Shown: piece after piece, positions 1-8,495 of the stretch | Layout of the letters: each line of letters opens with the position of its first letter | How positions within the stretch are numbered: position 1 is the first letter of the stretch | Assembly (NCBI GenBank): GCA_015501075.1 | Contig: JADNYJ010000704.1 | Location: 1-15,523, forward strand | Direction: 5' to 3' | DNA length: 15,523 nt | From: Gymnopilus junonius | Taxonomy: Eukaryota > Basidiomycota > Agaricomycetes > Agaricales > Galerinaceae | Program-made: the position numbers and the translations under genes | Notes under the pieces: model-generated | What the model saw: only the letters and a program-made list of their open reading frames with translations | Database searches by the model: none | Told to the model about the DNA's origin: nothing

Positions 1-211
1 GCACCTCAAGCATTCACACACCATGTATGCTAGTGATACCCCACCATCTAGCCCAATGATGAAAAGGGTCCATGAATCAACAACATCTTTAATTTGCAAG
101 GTGCTTGGAGGTCTTTATACTCCCTCATCCACTGACCATGCTGTCAGATAAGGAGAGGGACAACTCCTTAGTAGCCACAACCATGCTGTCATCATCAGAG
201 TCTATGGTGGG
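1..211. other. Left flank, unassigned; contains a 42-codon ORF
   Basis: This is sequence outside the R1 LTR. The only coding-like stretch is a small plus-strand ORF at 23-151, MYASDTPPSSPMMK... ending in HAVR and TAA. The frame stays open upstream to the window edge, so it could be the tail of a longer gene. I recognise no domain, and an ORF this short can arise by chance. It could be host DNA next to the insertion or part of another repeat. Confidence 0.2.
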
Positions 212-696
212 TATTAAGTTCTTGAAGATCTAAATAAAGGGAAGGGCAGAGCAGGCAGAGGAGATCCATGTTGGAGCTATGTCAGAGTATGTCAGTATCA
301 GAGTTGGTTTTAGCATAAATGTATGTAGATATAGGGTTGAGACTTCAGCTTCAATGTATGTGTTGCACTCTGTTGTCTGGATGTTGTCTCGAATTTTGGA
401 GTCAGATTGGAATGAGAGAGTGGAGTAGAGAGCACAGATTGATTAACAAACAATGTATGAACTAAGATACTAATAATAGTTCTAAGGTTTTTATTACTAT
501 GGAGGAAACTAAGCAGAGACTGTACATGTACTAGTGAGCAGGCAGACATGTAAGTTATTCTGTGCTACTCAGAGTTGTCTTGCTATGTGTAATCTAAGTG
601 TCTATGTGTTCCAGGACTTGTAGTATTTCAAGGAGATCATGAGGTTGGAGTTCATATAGTCAGAGATTGGAGTTGGTTGGAGGCATGTATATAACA
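212..696 (-). repeat. 3' LTR of R1
   Basis: The left part matches 15290-15523 over its visible 230 bases, differing mainly by transitions. On the minus strand the LTR begins TGTTATATAC at 696, directly after the polypurine tract, and ends near 212. The 3' end reads TTAATA here but TTAACA in the second copy, so the terminal TGTTA/TAACA inverted repeat has lost one base to a transition. The 696 edge rests on the polypurine tract and TG start, because the second copy leaves the window before this point. Confidence 0.75.
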
Positions 697-697
697 G

Positions 698-710
698 TAT
701 TTCCCCCTTA
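698..710 (-). other. Polypurine tract of R1
   Basis: The minus strand reads TAAGGGGGAAATA and lies one base before the TG that opens the 3' LTR. This is the expected place and composition for the plus-strand primer of an LTR retrotransposon. It fixes the orientation and the 3' LTR edge of R1. Confidence 0.7.
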
Positions 711-825
711 GGCCAAACCTTGAGGCCTGTGCATGGGAATGGTCATGTGCTGGTTGGTTTTGGTTGTTTGAAAATTTTGTTCAGTCCTCTCTTCAATATT
801 GTCATTCTACCTCCCCCCCATCAAT

Positions 826-1932
826 ATGTCACACACCGATTCTGACTCAGAGGATCTCAAGGACCTCAAAGCGCAAGAGCAGAAACTCATGCTCCAGTGG
901 GAGGAGCTTAATCGGAAGTGAGAATGGATGGAGCAGAAGCAATAGGAGGCAGAGGAGCATGCAGAGGCAGAATGGGTGGCAGAAGAAGCACAGAAGGTGG
1001 CCGAGGTGGAGGAGGCAGCAGAGGCAGAGAAGGCAGCAGAGGTGGAGAAGGCAGCAGAGGCAGAGCAGAGGAAAACCATGAAGGGGAAGAAGAAGGCACA
1101 GCCAAAGGAGAAGGCAGCTGTAACACAGCAGAAGGCAGTCACAATGCAGGAGTCAGCTGGAGTGTATGAGGCGGTGGTTGGAGTCACCTGCATTTGGTGC
1201 ATGTGGGCAGAGGCAAAGTGCCTATGGCCAAGGTAAGTCCCAGTCTTATTATTTTTTTTTCTTTGTTATGATTTAATTATTAACTTGTGATTTGTTTTTA
1301 GGGAAGGTACCAGCAAGGCAGTATCGTGCAAGCACTGCCAAGTGCAGTGCAAGGGTTGCAATATCGGCAGAGGAGCTGCGAGGTCAGAGGGTCAGGCGGA
1401 GTCAGAGGTATGACCAGCCAAGGCAATGGGGGTGGCAAAGCCCAAGTCCAAGACAACGGTGGAGGCACAGAAAGGGCTGGGTATCGAGCATATTGTTCGA
1501 TACCTGAGGGAGATCTGGGACTTGTTGGAAGACATGTCCTGGATTCAAGATCCCCCATATACACCATCGGAGCCAAGTGTGTCAGAGTACATACTGTTGG
1601 ACCAGGAGGAGATTGATGTGGAGGTGGAGTACTTGAACAGGAGGTACAAGAGGGTCATGGCAGCCTTAGATGCAGGGAAGAAGGTTGAGGTGGATGAGTT
1701 GGAGGAGTTGGAGGAGTCAGAGAAGGAGGTAGTTGGAGTGGTGATGGGTGAACAGGAGGAGGAGAGGTCAGATGTGGAAACAAGGAATGAGAGCGAGGAA
1801 GAGGTTAAGGTGTTGAAGAGGAAAAGGGAGGAGTCATTGGATTTGGAGAAGGATTTGGAGGAGGATGAGGATGATGGAGGATTGGAAGGAATGAGGATGT
1901 ATGAGGCACCAGCAAAGCATGCTTGTCAGTAG
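826..1932 (+). pseudogene. Spliced antisense gene in R1: Zn(II)2Cys6-like protein with coiled coil and acidic tail (broken)
   Basis: Two exons, 826-1232 and 1302-1932, make 345 codons plus stop; the frame continues exactly across the intron. From the ATG (MSHTDSDSEDL) the order is: an acidic start; an Ala/Glu/Lys-rich, probably coiled-coil stretch (about 976-1090); CIWCMWAEAKC (CX2CX6C) at the end of exon 1; then after 12 residues CKHCQVQCKGC (CX2CX6C) in exon 2; a middle segment (KGLGIEHIVRYL...); and a Glu/Lys-rich tail. The six cysteines fit the fungal binuclear zinc cluster, spacing CX2CX6CX5-12CX2CX6-8C, usually a DNA-binding domain. Three in-frame stops (TGA 919, TAG 943, TGA 1411) make this copy a pseudogene. 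It lies antisense between R1's pol end and 3' LTR, and converges with pol about 98 bp away. From memory, similar proteins are common hypothetical proteins in mushroom genomes; not checked. Function unknown. Confidence 0.6.
1233..1301 (+). other. 69-nt GT-AG intron
   Basis: The donor GTAAGT (1233-1238) and a TTTTTAG acceptor (to 1301) flank a T-rich intron with a TTAAC branch-like site (1280-1284). The length is typical of fungal introns. Exon 1 leaves two bases of an AGG codon, completed by the first base of exon 2. The downstream frame then runs through the second half of the zinc cluster. The intron separates the two CX2CX6C halves. Confidence 0.7.
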
Positions 1933-2030
1933 ATAGTGATTTTGTAGAGTTTAAAATTTTTTTTCTTTTCTTGTCTTTTTTCTATATACTTGTCTTTTCT
2001 TGTTAATGATGTTTTTTGGTGAATCATAAG

Positions 2031-2281
2031 CTAAGTGAGAGATGAAAGGGGTCCAGGTTTGTTGGGGTAAGTGGAGTGAAAGTCAGAGATGAGGTCAGGT
2101 GCATGTTCAGGATTGTTCTTCATCAGTGCCTTCATAACCTAACCAGCAAACCAAGTATAATAGCTTGCACTTGCATTGTTGATCAAGCTTGGAGTTGAGG
2201 ACTTCAGTGATTTCATATTTGATTTTGCCTTTGACTTCAACAGGCAGAGGCAGAGATTGAGTCTGATTCAGAATATCATTC
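2031..2281 (-). pseudogene. C-terminal end of R1 pol with chromodomain (broken)
   Basis: The minus strand reads NDILNQTQSLPLPVEVKGK, then a chromodomain: YEITEVLNSK...LLYLVCWLGYEGTDEEQS. The (K/R)W.GY core and following acidic residues are typical of chromodomains at the C-terminus of chromovirus integrases, where they guide integration to marked chromatin. After DEEQS there is a TGA and then a frame change, probably a small deletion. The tail resumes as HAPDLISDFHSTYPNKPG and ends in TAG at 2033-2031. The N-terminal side is cut at 2281 by C's LTR. Cysteines in LLYLVCW and QQCKCK stand where Arg or Lys would be likelier, matching CpG decay. Confidence 0.75.
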
Positions 2282-2664
2282 TGTTGAAATCTAAGCCTGT
2301 AGATAAGTCTAGTCAAGCTAGAATACAAATATACTCAGTCAGGATATAATTGACTAATATTAGTGATCGTACCTAGAATACAAATATACTAAGGTACATG
2401 AGTAAAAAGGAAAAATGTAAAGAAGAACAAGTGGCTCACCTCAGTCGGGATATAATTGACTTAGGTGTTCCTACTCCTACATAGGTCTTATATATATATC
2501 TACTAGGGCCAAGGCCCTTAGTCCGCACAAAACATGGAGATGAGAGAAATAAAAGGAAGGATGTGAACAATGTATAGAATGCCACGGGCCAAAACGTTGG
2601 CCCTTCAGTCCTGGCCAAGACGCCCATCTATTTTTGGTGGACGGTGTAAAAATACCTTCCAACA
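2282..2664 (-). repeat. 3' LTR of C (383 bp)
   Basis: On the minus strand it runs from TGTTGGAAGG to GATTTCAACA, with TGTTG/CAACA ends. Bases 2282-2568 match 15003-15289 with 10 differences, 9 of them transitions. It contains two interleaved direct repeats: an 18-mer CTAGAATACAAATATACT at 2318 and 2373, and CAGTC(A/G)GGATATAATTGACT at 2336 and 2442. A TATA-rich run near 2487-2500 could be the promoter. Confidence 0.9.
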
Positions 2665-2676
2665 CTCCTCCTCACC
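2665..2676 (-). other. Polypurine tract of C
   Basis: The minus strand reads GGTGAGGAGGAG and abuts the TG of the 3' LTR. Position and composition fit the plus-strand primer site. Confidence 0.7.
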
Positions 2677-2708
2677 ATAAGCCAAAAATTGCTCCTCCTC
2701 ATGAGGGA

Positions 2709-3965
2709 TCACTTGAGACCTAAGAGATCTCATAGGCATGTGAAGCATCGATGCTCGAGAGCCTTGGTGAATATATCTGCCAAGTTGTCATTCATGTTGA
2801 TGTATTTCAGTGAGATTTCTCCCATATTGACATGCTCTTGGAGGAAATGATATTTAATGTTGATATGCTTGATGCGTTGATGGAGGGATGGATCCTCGGA
2901 TAAAATGATAGCAGCATTGTTGTCACATAAAAGAAGGGTGGAAGAAGTAGGCTGAAATCCGATTGCAGATAGAAGACCCCTGAGCCAAATGGATTCTTTT
3001 GATGCCTCAAACGCTGCTGTGTATTCTGCTTCACATGAAGACATCGCAACTGTTTTCTGTTTTCATGCATTCCAAGATATAAGGCCCGATCTGAGTGTGA
3101 ATCCATAACCTCCAACACTCCTCCTCGTGTCAAGACAGTTAGCCCAGTCAGAATCAGTGAAACCAAGAAGTGCGATGGGTTTATTGCCGCCAAGAGTTAG
3201 TTTTAATTCACGAGTCCCTTTGAGATAGCGAATAATGCAGATAGCCATGTTCCAGTGAGCATAGGTATAGGAATCAAGAAATTGGGATAGTTGTTGTATG
3301 GCATAGGAAATATTCGGGTGAGTACCAACCGAGAGATAGATTAAGCATCTGACAAGAGATCAATAGGGGAGTTTGTTGAGTTGCTCCTGATCAATGGCAG
3401 AAATGTCCTTCTTAACAGGGCATCAAAGCTTGAGGCCAGGGTCCATGGGGGAATTCAAGGGGTAAGTGTCTTGCTGACTGAATTGATGAATGACTTTGTC
3501 AATGAGGGGGATTTGGGAAAGGGAGACAGTGCAGTTGGTTCAGTTTCTAGAAATACCAATACCAACACAGTACTTTACCTCGCCAGAACTAGATATCTTC
3601 CAGACCATCTTCATTTGAGCTTTGAAGTGTTCATTCTCTTCCAGTGGGTGAGCAATGGAGAGAAAATCATCGACATGTACCACTGCGATTACTATCCTGT
3701 CCTCCTCCTCAGTAGTAGATGCAAGATTCGCAAGATAAGCGCATAACCCCCATGATATCATGGCCTCATTCATTGTCTTGTTCCAGATCCTCCCACTTTG
3801 TTTCATCCCATACAGCCCTCATTGTAACTGCCACACCCATGTCTCTTTTCTGACTTCCTCAAAGCCCTTCGGCTGTTCCATGTATTGTACCTCATCGTCT
3901 GGTAACAGCCCGTATAGGAATGCCATTTTGATGTCGATTTGTTGAGCATCCCAGTCAAGTGTGGC
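2709..3965 (-). pseudogene. pol: Copia RT (C-terminal part) and RNase H of C, five internal TGA plus one before the end
   Basis: One frame runs from the G insertion site to a TGA at 2711-2709. It shows QQIDIKMAFLYG (RT), VWQLQ-stop-GLYGMKQSGRIWN, the catalytic VHVDDFL (a variant of YVDD), then RNase H: FTDSDWANCLDTRRS, SSCEAEYTA, LLCDNNAAI and the NLADIFTKAL tail. RT and RNase H copy the element RNA into DNA inside virus-like particles. Nonsense codons are TGA at 3819, 3540, 3423, 3360, 3063 and 2730 (low coordinate given); none is TAA or TAG and no frameshift was seen. The frame continues into 11365 and above if G and one GTGGC are removed. Confidence 0.9.
3961..3965. repeat. Target site duplication of G, left copy
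   Basis: GTGGC directly precedes the TGTTA end of G. The same five bases follow the TAACA end at 11360-11364. Five bases is the usual gypsy duplication. Confidence 0.9.
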
Positions 3966-4418
3966 TGTTATGACTTTGATGATAGATCCTAATCTGATAA
4001 GATAAGGACTAGCGTAGTGGTCATAGAGTTCATTCGATGAAGTCTGCTAAGGTATTGTCTTTGACAGAAGAATGCCTTAGTAGTTCAAGTTCGCTCTGAT
4101 TGTTACAAGAGAGTATATTCTCAAGAACAAGCTAAGGAATACATGTAGACTAGCTACCGTTATATACTATTTGGGTTTGATAATAATATAATGAAACAAA
4201 GATAAAACAAGGGGAATCGGAATGGGGTGATCATCATCGGGGCAGTACAAGGGATGATGATCAAAAGGAAAGATCGTCCGCATACATGTAAGAAAGTAAA
4301 TGATCATCTTGTGAGCAAAGATGATCATGAAGAAACTATAAATAACAAATCATTCGATAAATGATAAAGAAAAGAAATGGGGTGCATGATAAGATAAGGG
4401 AAATGAGGAGTCATAACA
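3966..4418 (-). repeat. 3' LTR of G
   Basis: It matches 10917-11359 along its length, with roughly nine in ten bases agreeing by eye and several 1-3 base indels. Ends are TGTTA (3966) and TAACA (4418). The self-priming segment AAGAACAAGCT is at 4123-4133 and a TATATA run is at 4160-4166. GATAAGATAAGG occurs twice, at 3996 and 4388. Confidence 0.92.
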
Positions 4419-4429
4419 TTACCCCCCTA
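4419..4429 (-). other. Polypurine tract of G
   Basis: The minus strand reads TAGGGGGGTAA and ends exactly where the 3' LTR begins (4418). It is a textbook position for plus-strand priming. Confidence 0.8.
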
Positions 4430-4451
4430 CTAAGAATTGAAGCCCCTGGCT

Positions 4452-5654
4452 TCAATAATGAGGCTCCCTGGTCATGTTGTTGTCTGCCTCTTCTCCTTGC
4501 CAGCCGTCGTAGGCTCCGTTGTGCCAATCATTTGGTGCATTGTCGATGTCGTCGACGTGCGCTAGTTGTTCCTCTGTGAATTCATAGGCATAGCCTACAA
4601 ATTCCCTGTCACTTCATCGGATCGGTCGTCGATTACAATCGATCAAGTTGTGGCCTGGATGATACTGGTGGCAGTGACGGCAGCAGTAGTTGCGGCAGTC
4701 CGCCTGCCAGTGGTTCGTGCTGCTGCAAACAAAGCAGCATCGTCGTGGGCTTGGTCGGGAGTTTGTCGGGTTACGGGGAGGCCGGAAAGGAGTCTGGGGT
4801 CAGGATCGTAGAGAAGGGGATTCGGTGTAGGAAGGAGGGTTGTTACGGGCAGCATCCTGGGCAGAGGTTGTCTGCATGGTGGTGAGGGCATGCCTTCGGG
4901 GAAGGGTGGTGGGTGGTGTGGTCGGGGGTGGTGCAAGGGAGCATGTCGGAATGGGTCCTGGGGGGTAGTCGTTGATGGAGACGGTGTTGATGAACCATTG
5001 GTCGGTAGGAGGAACGGGCGGATGGGTCTGTGGGGCAGTGTCATAAACAGAGGGAAGATGGTAAGGTTCTTCCTTGGACCTAATAGCAGATGTAGTGGTA
5101 GGAGGGCATTCTCCTCGTCGTCTGCTGCTAACGAGGAGAGGGTTGATGGCTCTTTTGAGCCTGAAGCACATAAGAGTTTCGAACAGTTGTAGCGACTTCA
5201 TTCGAGACGCCTTAACTATTTCACAGTGGCACTGGGTTCGGTCAGTTTTGTTCTTGAACTGGCAGAGAGTATCCCTAAGAAAGGGATTGGATACGAGAAC
5301 TTCTAGGGTGGTGGAGTAGCGGCAGGGATGGTTAAGGAACTGTTCAAGTTCCTTGCGTGTCAGCTGTTGGAAATCGATGAAGTCAAGTAAGTTGAGGAAG
5401 TCCTCAACAGAACGAAGGGGGGCATGTACCATAGGGATGGGAGGCGGGTATCTGGTGGAGGGGGCGTCATTCAGATCTGGTGAATCTGAAGAGGAATCTG
5501 TCTGGGATAGACGGACTTCGGCTCTGGTATGGGAGGAGGAAGCGGTGGGGGTAGGCGAAGGTGCATTTGCCTGGGCCAGGCAGATGCGTATGTCAGAGGG
5601 AGACAAGTTGGGAGCAGAGGCAGTAGCGTGGGTTCGAGTGGAAAAGCGAGGCAT
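4452..5654 (-). pseudogene. Third ORF of G: Pro-rich, gag-like protein with two zinc knuckles (two TGA breaks)
   Basis: The frame from ATG 5654 runs 400 codons to a TGA at 4454-4452, broken only by TGA at codon 285 (4802-4800) and codon 347 (4616-4614). Residues 1-75 are Ser/Pro/Thr-rich. About 78-180 is a conserved-looking, probably helical block (LRSVEDFLNLLDFIDFQQL; LQLFETLMCFRLKRAI). About 183-283 is Pro-rich with PPSY at 273-276. Then follow a CCHC knuckle, CFVCSSTNHWQADC (CX2CX4HX4C, residues 307-320), and a second one, CRHCHQYHPGHNLIDC (CX2CX6HX4C, 325-340), with an acidic tail. The plan resembles a capsid-nucleocapsid protein, so RNA or DNA binding is likely, but G already has a gag upstream. 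It sits 54 nt after the 108-aa ORF, in the place of env. Function unknown. Confidence 0.7.
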
Positions 5655-5708
5655 GTTGTAGAAGTTGACGAAGTAACTGAAGAAATAAAGGAGCCCGGTT
5701 CACCTCCT

Positions 5709-6035
5709 TTATAGGTGTTCCAAGTATTCCTCAAGGATCATCTTCAGTTTCTTGATCAGGCATCTTGATGCCTTCTCCTTGACGGGGGTGATGGTTTCAG
5801 TCTCCCATCTTGAGGTCTCTCTGTTGATCATCCAGACTGTAATAATAGCCTTCCTTTCGTATTTGTTGTTCCAGGGTATATTTTTGGGTAGAGGGGCCAG
5901 TGGTTCACAGGCAAACTTCCATTCCCAGTACGTGATTTTCATTTCTTCAGGGGTCGGTGGAGGTTTCGGGAATGTGAATAAGTTGATCATGAAGGTATCA
6001 TCGACATAGAGTGGGGATGCAGTGTTCGAGTTCAT
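5709..6035 (-). CDS. Small ORF of G after pol (108 aa), unknown function, stop-start overlap with pol
   Basis: The ORF opens at ATG 6035-6033, which overlaps the pol stop TGA 6034-6032 as ATGA, and closes at 5709. It is intact in an element where nearly every other frame is broken, which supports a real reading frame, though a shorter frame is also a smaller target. The product is MNSNTASPLYVDD..., with a Pro/Lys/Trp-rich middle (FPKPPPTPEEMKITYWEWKF) and a basic, probably helical end (IKKLKMILEEYLEHL). No membrane segment or known motif was seen, so it does not look like an envelope protein. It could be made by termination-reinitiation, by a frame change, or from a spliced RNA. It could also be a chance ORF. 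Confidence 0.5.
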   Translation of the reverse strand: MNSNTASPLYVDDTFMINLFTFPKPPPTPEEMKITYWEWKFACEPLAPLPKNIPWNNKYERKAIITVWMINRETSRWETETITPVKEKASRCLIKKLKMILEEYLEHL

Positions 6036-8491
6036 GATTGATATGGCAGTAGAGAGTGAAGTTGTTTGTAAAGTTCAAGTTTCTCCGATGCATTGGCAAG
6101 ATTCGATCTGGGTTCCCATGATGCTTCAGTAATCAGATAGCCAACCCATTTGATGTGGTATTGATAATGTCCATTTCTGTATTTTCGATGGTTCAGAATA
6201 GTTTCGACTTCATATTCTGGTTCTCCATTGATCGTTTCAGGGGGTGGTTGAGTGAAGTTTTGGCCATGAACCTGTGTTTCCGTGTAGGGCATCAACAACA
6301 TTGCATGGAAGATGTCATGAATTTTCCATGTCTTTGGCAGTTGCAGTTGATATGTGAGGGGTCCTAGGACACGTTTGATCTTGAACAGTCCTTCTCTCCT
6401 CGGTGCCAGCTCCTTGTTATACCGCGTTTTGAGGTTCCTGGAGTCAAGCCATACCTTCTGTCCTTCCTTGAATGGTATGAAGTTAGATTTTCATCGATCA
6501 GCCATTCTTGCTCTTGCCAGTTCGTGTGCTGCAAGGGCTTCCTTTCTGTCCGAGATGAGGTTTTTCAGTTTTTCCTTAACTGAGGGAAACTTTGTGTTTT
6601 CAAATGTGGTGGGAATTGCAACAGGATTAGTTCCAAACATGAGTTCAAATGGGGTCCTTTGCCTGTCAGCGTGTCTTCGATCATTGTGGACAAATTCCAG
6701 GGTGCCAATGTGTTGTTTCCAGGTGGTCGGGTTAGAGGAACAATAGATAGCGAGATATGCTTCTATTTCCTGATTGAATCGTTCAGTGGTACCATCCGAC
6801 TGAGGGTGATATGCCATTGACAGTTTCGACTTGATTCCAAGAAGTTTGAGCAGTTCTTGGAAGGTTCTTGCTGCGAATTGGGGTCCTCTGTCAGAAATGA
6901 TACTATCCGGTAGACCAAATCACTTGAAAAGGTTGTCCTGAAGGAGTAGTGCTGCTCCTTCTTGTGAAAGAGTTTTTGAGCAAGGCATGATTATTACCCC
7001 CTTTGTAAGCCCGTGATCAACCACGATCAATAAAGAATCAAATCCGTCGATGCTAGGGAGGTCCGTGATCATATCCATAGAGCATTGTGCGAATGGTCTC
7101 ATGGATTTGGCTCCTTCGATCGGGTGTAAGGAGGGATTCACCGGGTTTTGGTTGATCTTGAACTGTTGGCATTGTCCGCACCGTTTGACATAATTTTTGA
7201 CAAATGTTCGCATTCCGGGCCACCAGTATAGTTGTCGTACCACGTTGTACATTTCCAGTTCTCCGGGGTGTCCTGCGGTGACCGAGTCGTGGTACATTGC
7301 GACAATTTTCCTTTGTAGTTCTTGATCATTGGGAATATAATTCTTTTTCTTGTAAAAGATTAGTTCGCTGATGCCTTCCATTTGCATTGTCTCCCAGTCA
7401 TCTAAGTCTTTTGCGAGACTTTGAGGTCCTTCTTGTGTTAGGAGTTTCAATGCATCGACTACGTCCTTGTCCTGCTTCCTTGATTGGGCGATTTCCATTT
7501 GGAGATCGGTGTCAATTAAATTTATAAATAGACTCTCCTTCCGGAGAGTCTTGTCTTCATTGTCATGATCCTCATCGGGGATCATGTCCGGTCTTCGTGA
7601 GAGGGCGTCCGATTGAACCATTTTACTTCCGGGGAGGTGGACCAGTTGTATATTGTATTCCGAGAGGAATAGAGACCATCTTGCTTGGCGTCTATTCAAT
7701 TTTTGAATACTTCTAAAGTACGTCAAATTCTTGTGATCGGAATAGATGATCGTTGTGAATGTCAATCCTTGAATGTAGTGTCTCCATTCTTTGAGGGATC
7801 GGATCATCGCCAATAGTTCTCTGTCATAAATCTCATAGTTTCTCTCAGTGGGAGAGAATGTCTTCGAGATGAATGCTACTGGGTGTTGGTCTCCATTGCT
7901 GTCCAACTGTGTTAAGACTGCTCCAGATGTGTACTTTGATGCATCACATTCAATCTGGAATTGTTTTGCGGTGTCTGGCATGGTCAAGACAGGTTCTTCC
8001 ATGAATTTTTGTTTCAGTAGTTCGAATGATTTCTTGGCATCTTCATTCCATTCGAAGCTATGGTCCTTTTTTAATAGCTCGTTAAGCGCGCGAGCTATTT
8101 CCGAATATTTCCTGATAAATTGCCTGTAAAAGTTTCCGAATCCTAAGAAGGATCGGACCTGTTTTATGTTCTTCGGTTCCAGCCAGTCAGCTATACCACT
8201 GAGTTTCGAAGGGTCCATCGAGATCATTCCTTCTTGGATAATCATTCCAAGATAATCGATTTTCATTTGGGCGAACGCGCATTTTTCCAGTTTCAAATAC
8301 AAGTTGTTGTCCTGGAGTATTTGAAGTACTTCCTTCGTTATCTGTTCCAGTTTCTTCTTATCTTTGTGGAAGATAAGAATGTCATCCATGTAGATGATAA
8401 TGAAACCTTGATGAATGACATCCTTAAACATCGAGTCCATCATCGACTGGAAGGTCGCCGGGGAATTACACATGCCGAAGAACATGACCAT
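6032..8491 (-). pseudogene. pol: Pol of G: RT catalytic part, RNase H, integrase, chromodomain (two TGA breaks)
   Basis: One frame of 819 codons from 8491 to the TGA at 6032, broken only by TGA at codons 524 (6922-6920) and 667 (6493-6491). RT shows FFGMCNSPATFQ and the catalytic YMDD at residues 34-37. RNase H shows D183 (ECDAS), E225 (YDREL), D252 (YSDHKNL) and D295 (QSDALSR). The integrase zinc finger has H401, H408, C438 and C441; the catalytic core has D473, D534 (SDRG) and E570 (TTERF), an exact D,D(35)E spacing. A chromodomain lies at about 759-805 (EYEVETIL...YHIKWVGY...SWEP). These enzymes make and insert the DNA copy. The RT N-terminus continues upstream in another frame. Confidence 0.93.
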
Positions 8492-8495
8492 TGGT

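Larger units (their letters stand above)
212..2281 (-). mobile_element. R1: chromodomain Ty3/gypsy retrotransposon, 3' part
   Basis: Read on the minus strand, the order is pol tail with chromodomain (2281-2031), a long 3' region (2030-711), a G-rich polypurine tract (710-698) and a 3' LTR (696-212). This is the normal order of the 3' end of a gypsy element. The 5' remainder is absent because copia element C interrupts it at 2281/2282. The rest of R1 should resume beyond the window, after C ends. The 3' region is unusually long (about 1.3 kb) and holds an antisense spliced gene. R1 is the outermost, hence oldest, layer of the nest. Confidence 0.75.

Noticed and set aside
918..945. A tiny intron (GTGAGA...AATAG) that would remove both early stops of the zinc-cluster gene
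   Set aside because: At 28 nt it is too short for fungal splicing, and removing it would shift the frame away from the zinc cluster.
807..1202. Minus-strand 131-codon Ser/Ala/Cys-rich ORF
   Set aside because: It is the reverse complement of the Glu/Lys/Ala-rich coiled coil of the plus-strand gene. Such low-complexity codons leave the opposite strand open by composition.
3381..3746. Plus-strand ORFs opposite the copia and gypsy pol genes (also 7848-8129, 9771-10262)
   Set aside because: They lie antisense to conserved RT, RNase H and gag regions, with no motif or promoter of their own.
4643..5044. 133-codon Pro/Thr-rich minus-strand ORF
   Set aside because: It overlaps the zinc-knuckle ORF in another frame and only mirrors its Pro-rich composition.
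5471..5734. 87-codon minus-strand ORF between the two accessory ORFs of G
   Set aside because: It overlaps both of them, has no motif, and its Pro/Leu content follows from the Pro-rich frame beside it.
4452..6035. An envelope-like gene in G after pol
   Set aside because: Neither ORF has a signal peptide, a membrane segment or Cys-rich ectodomain features.
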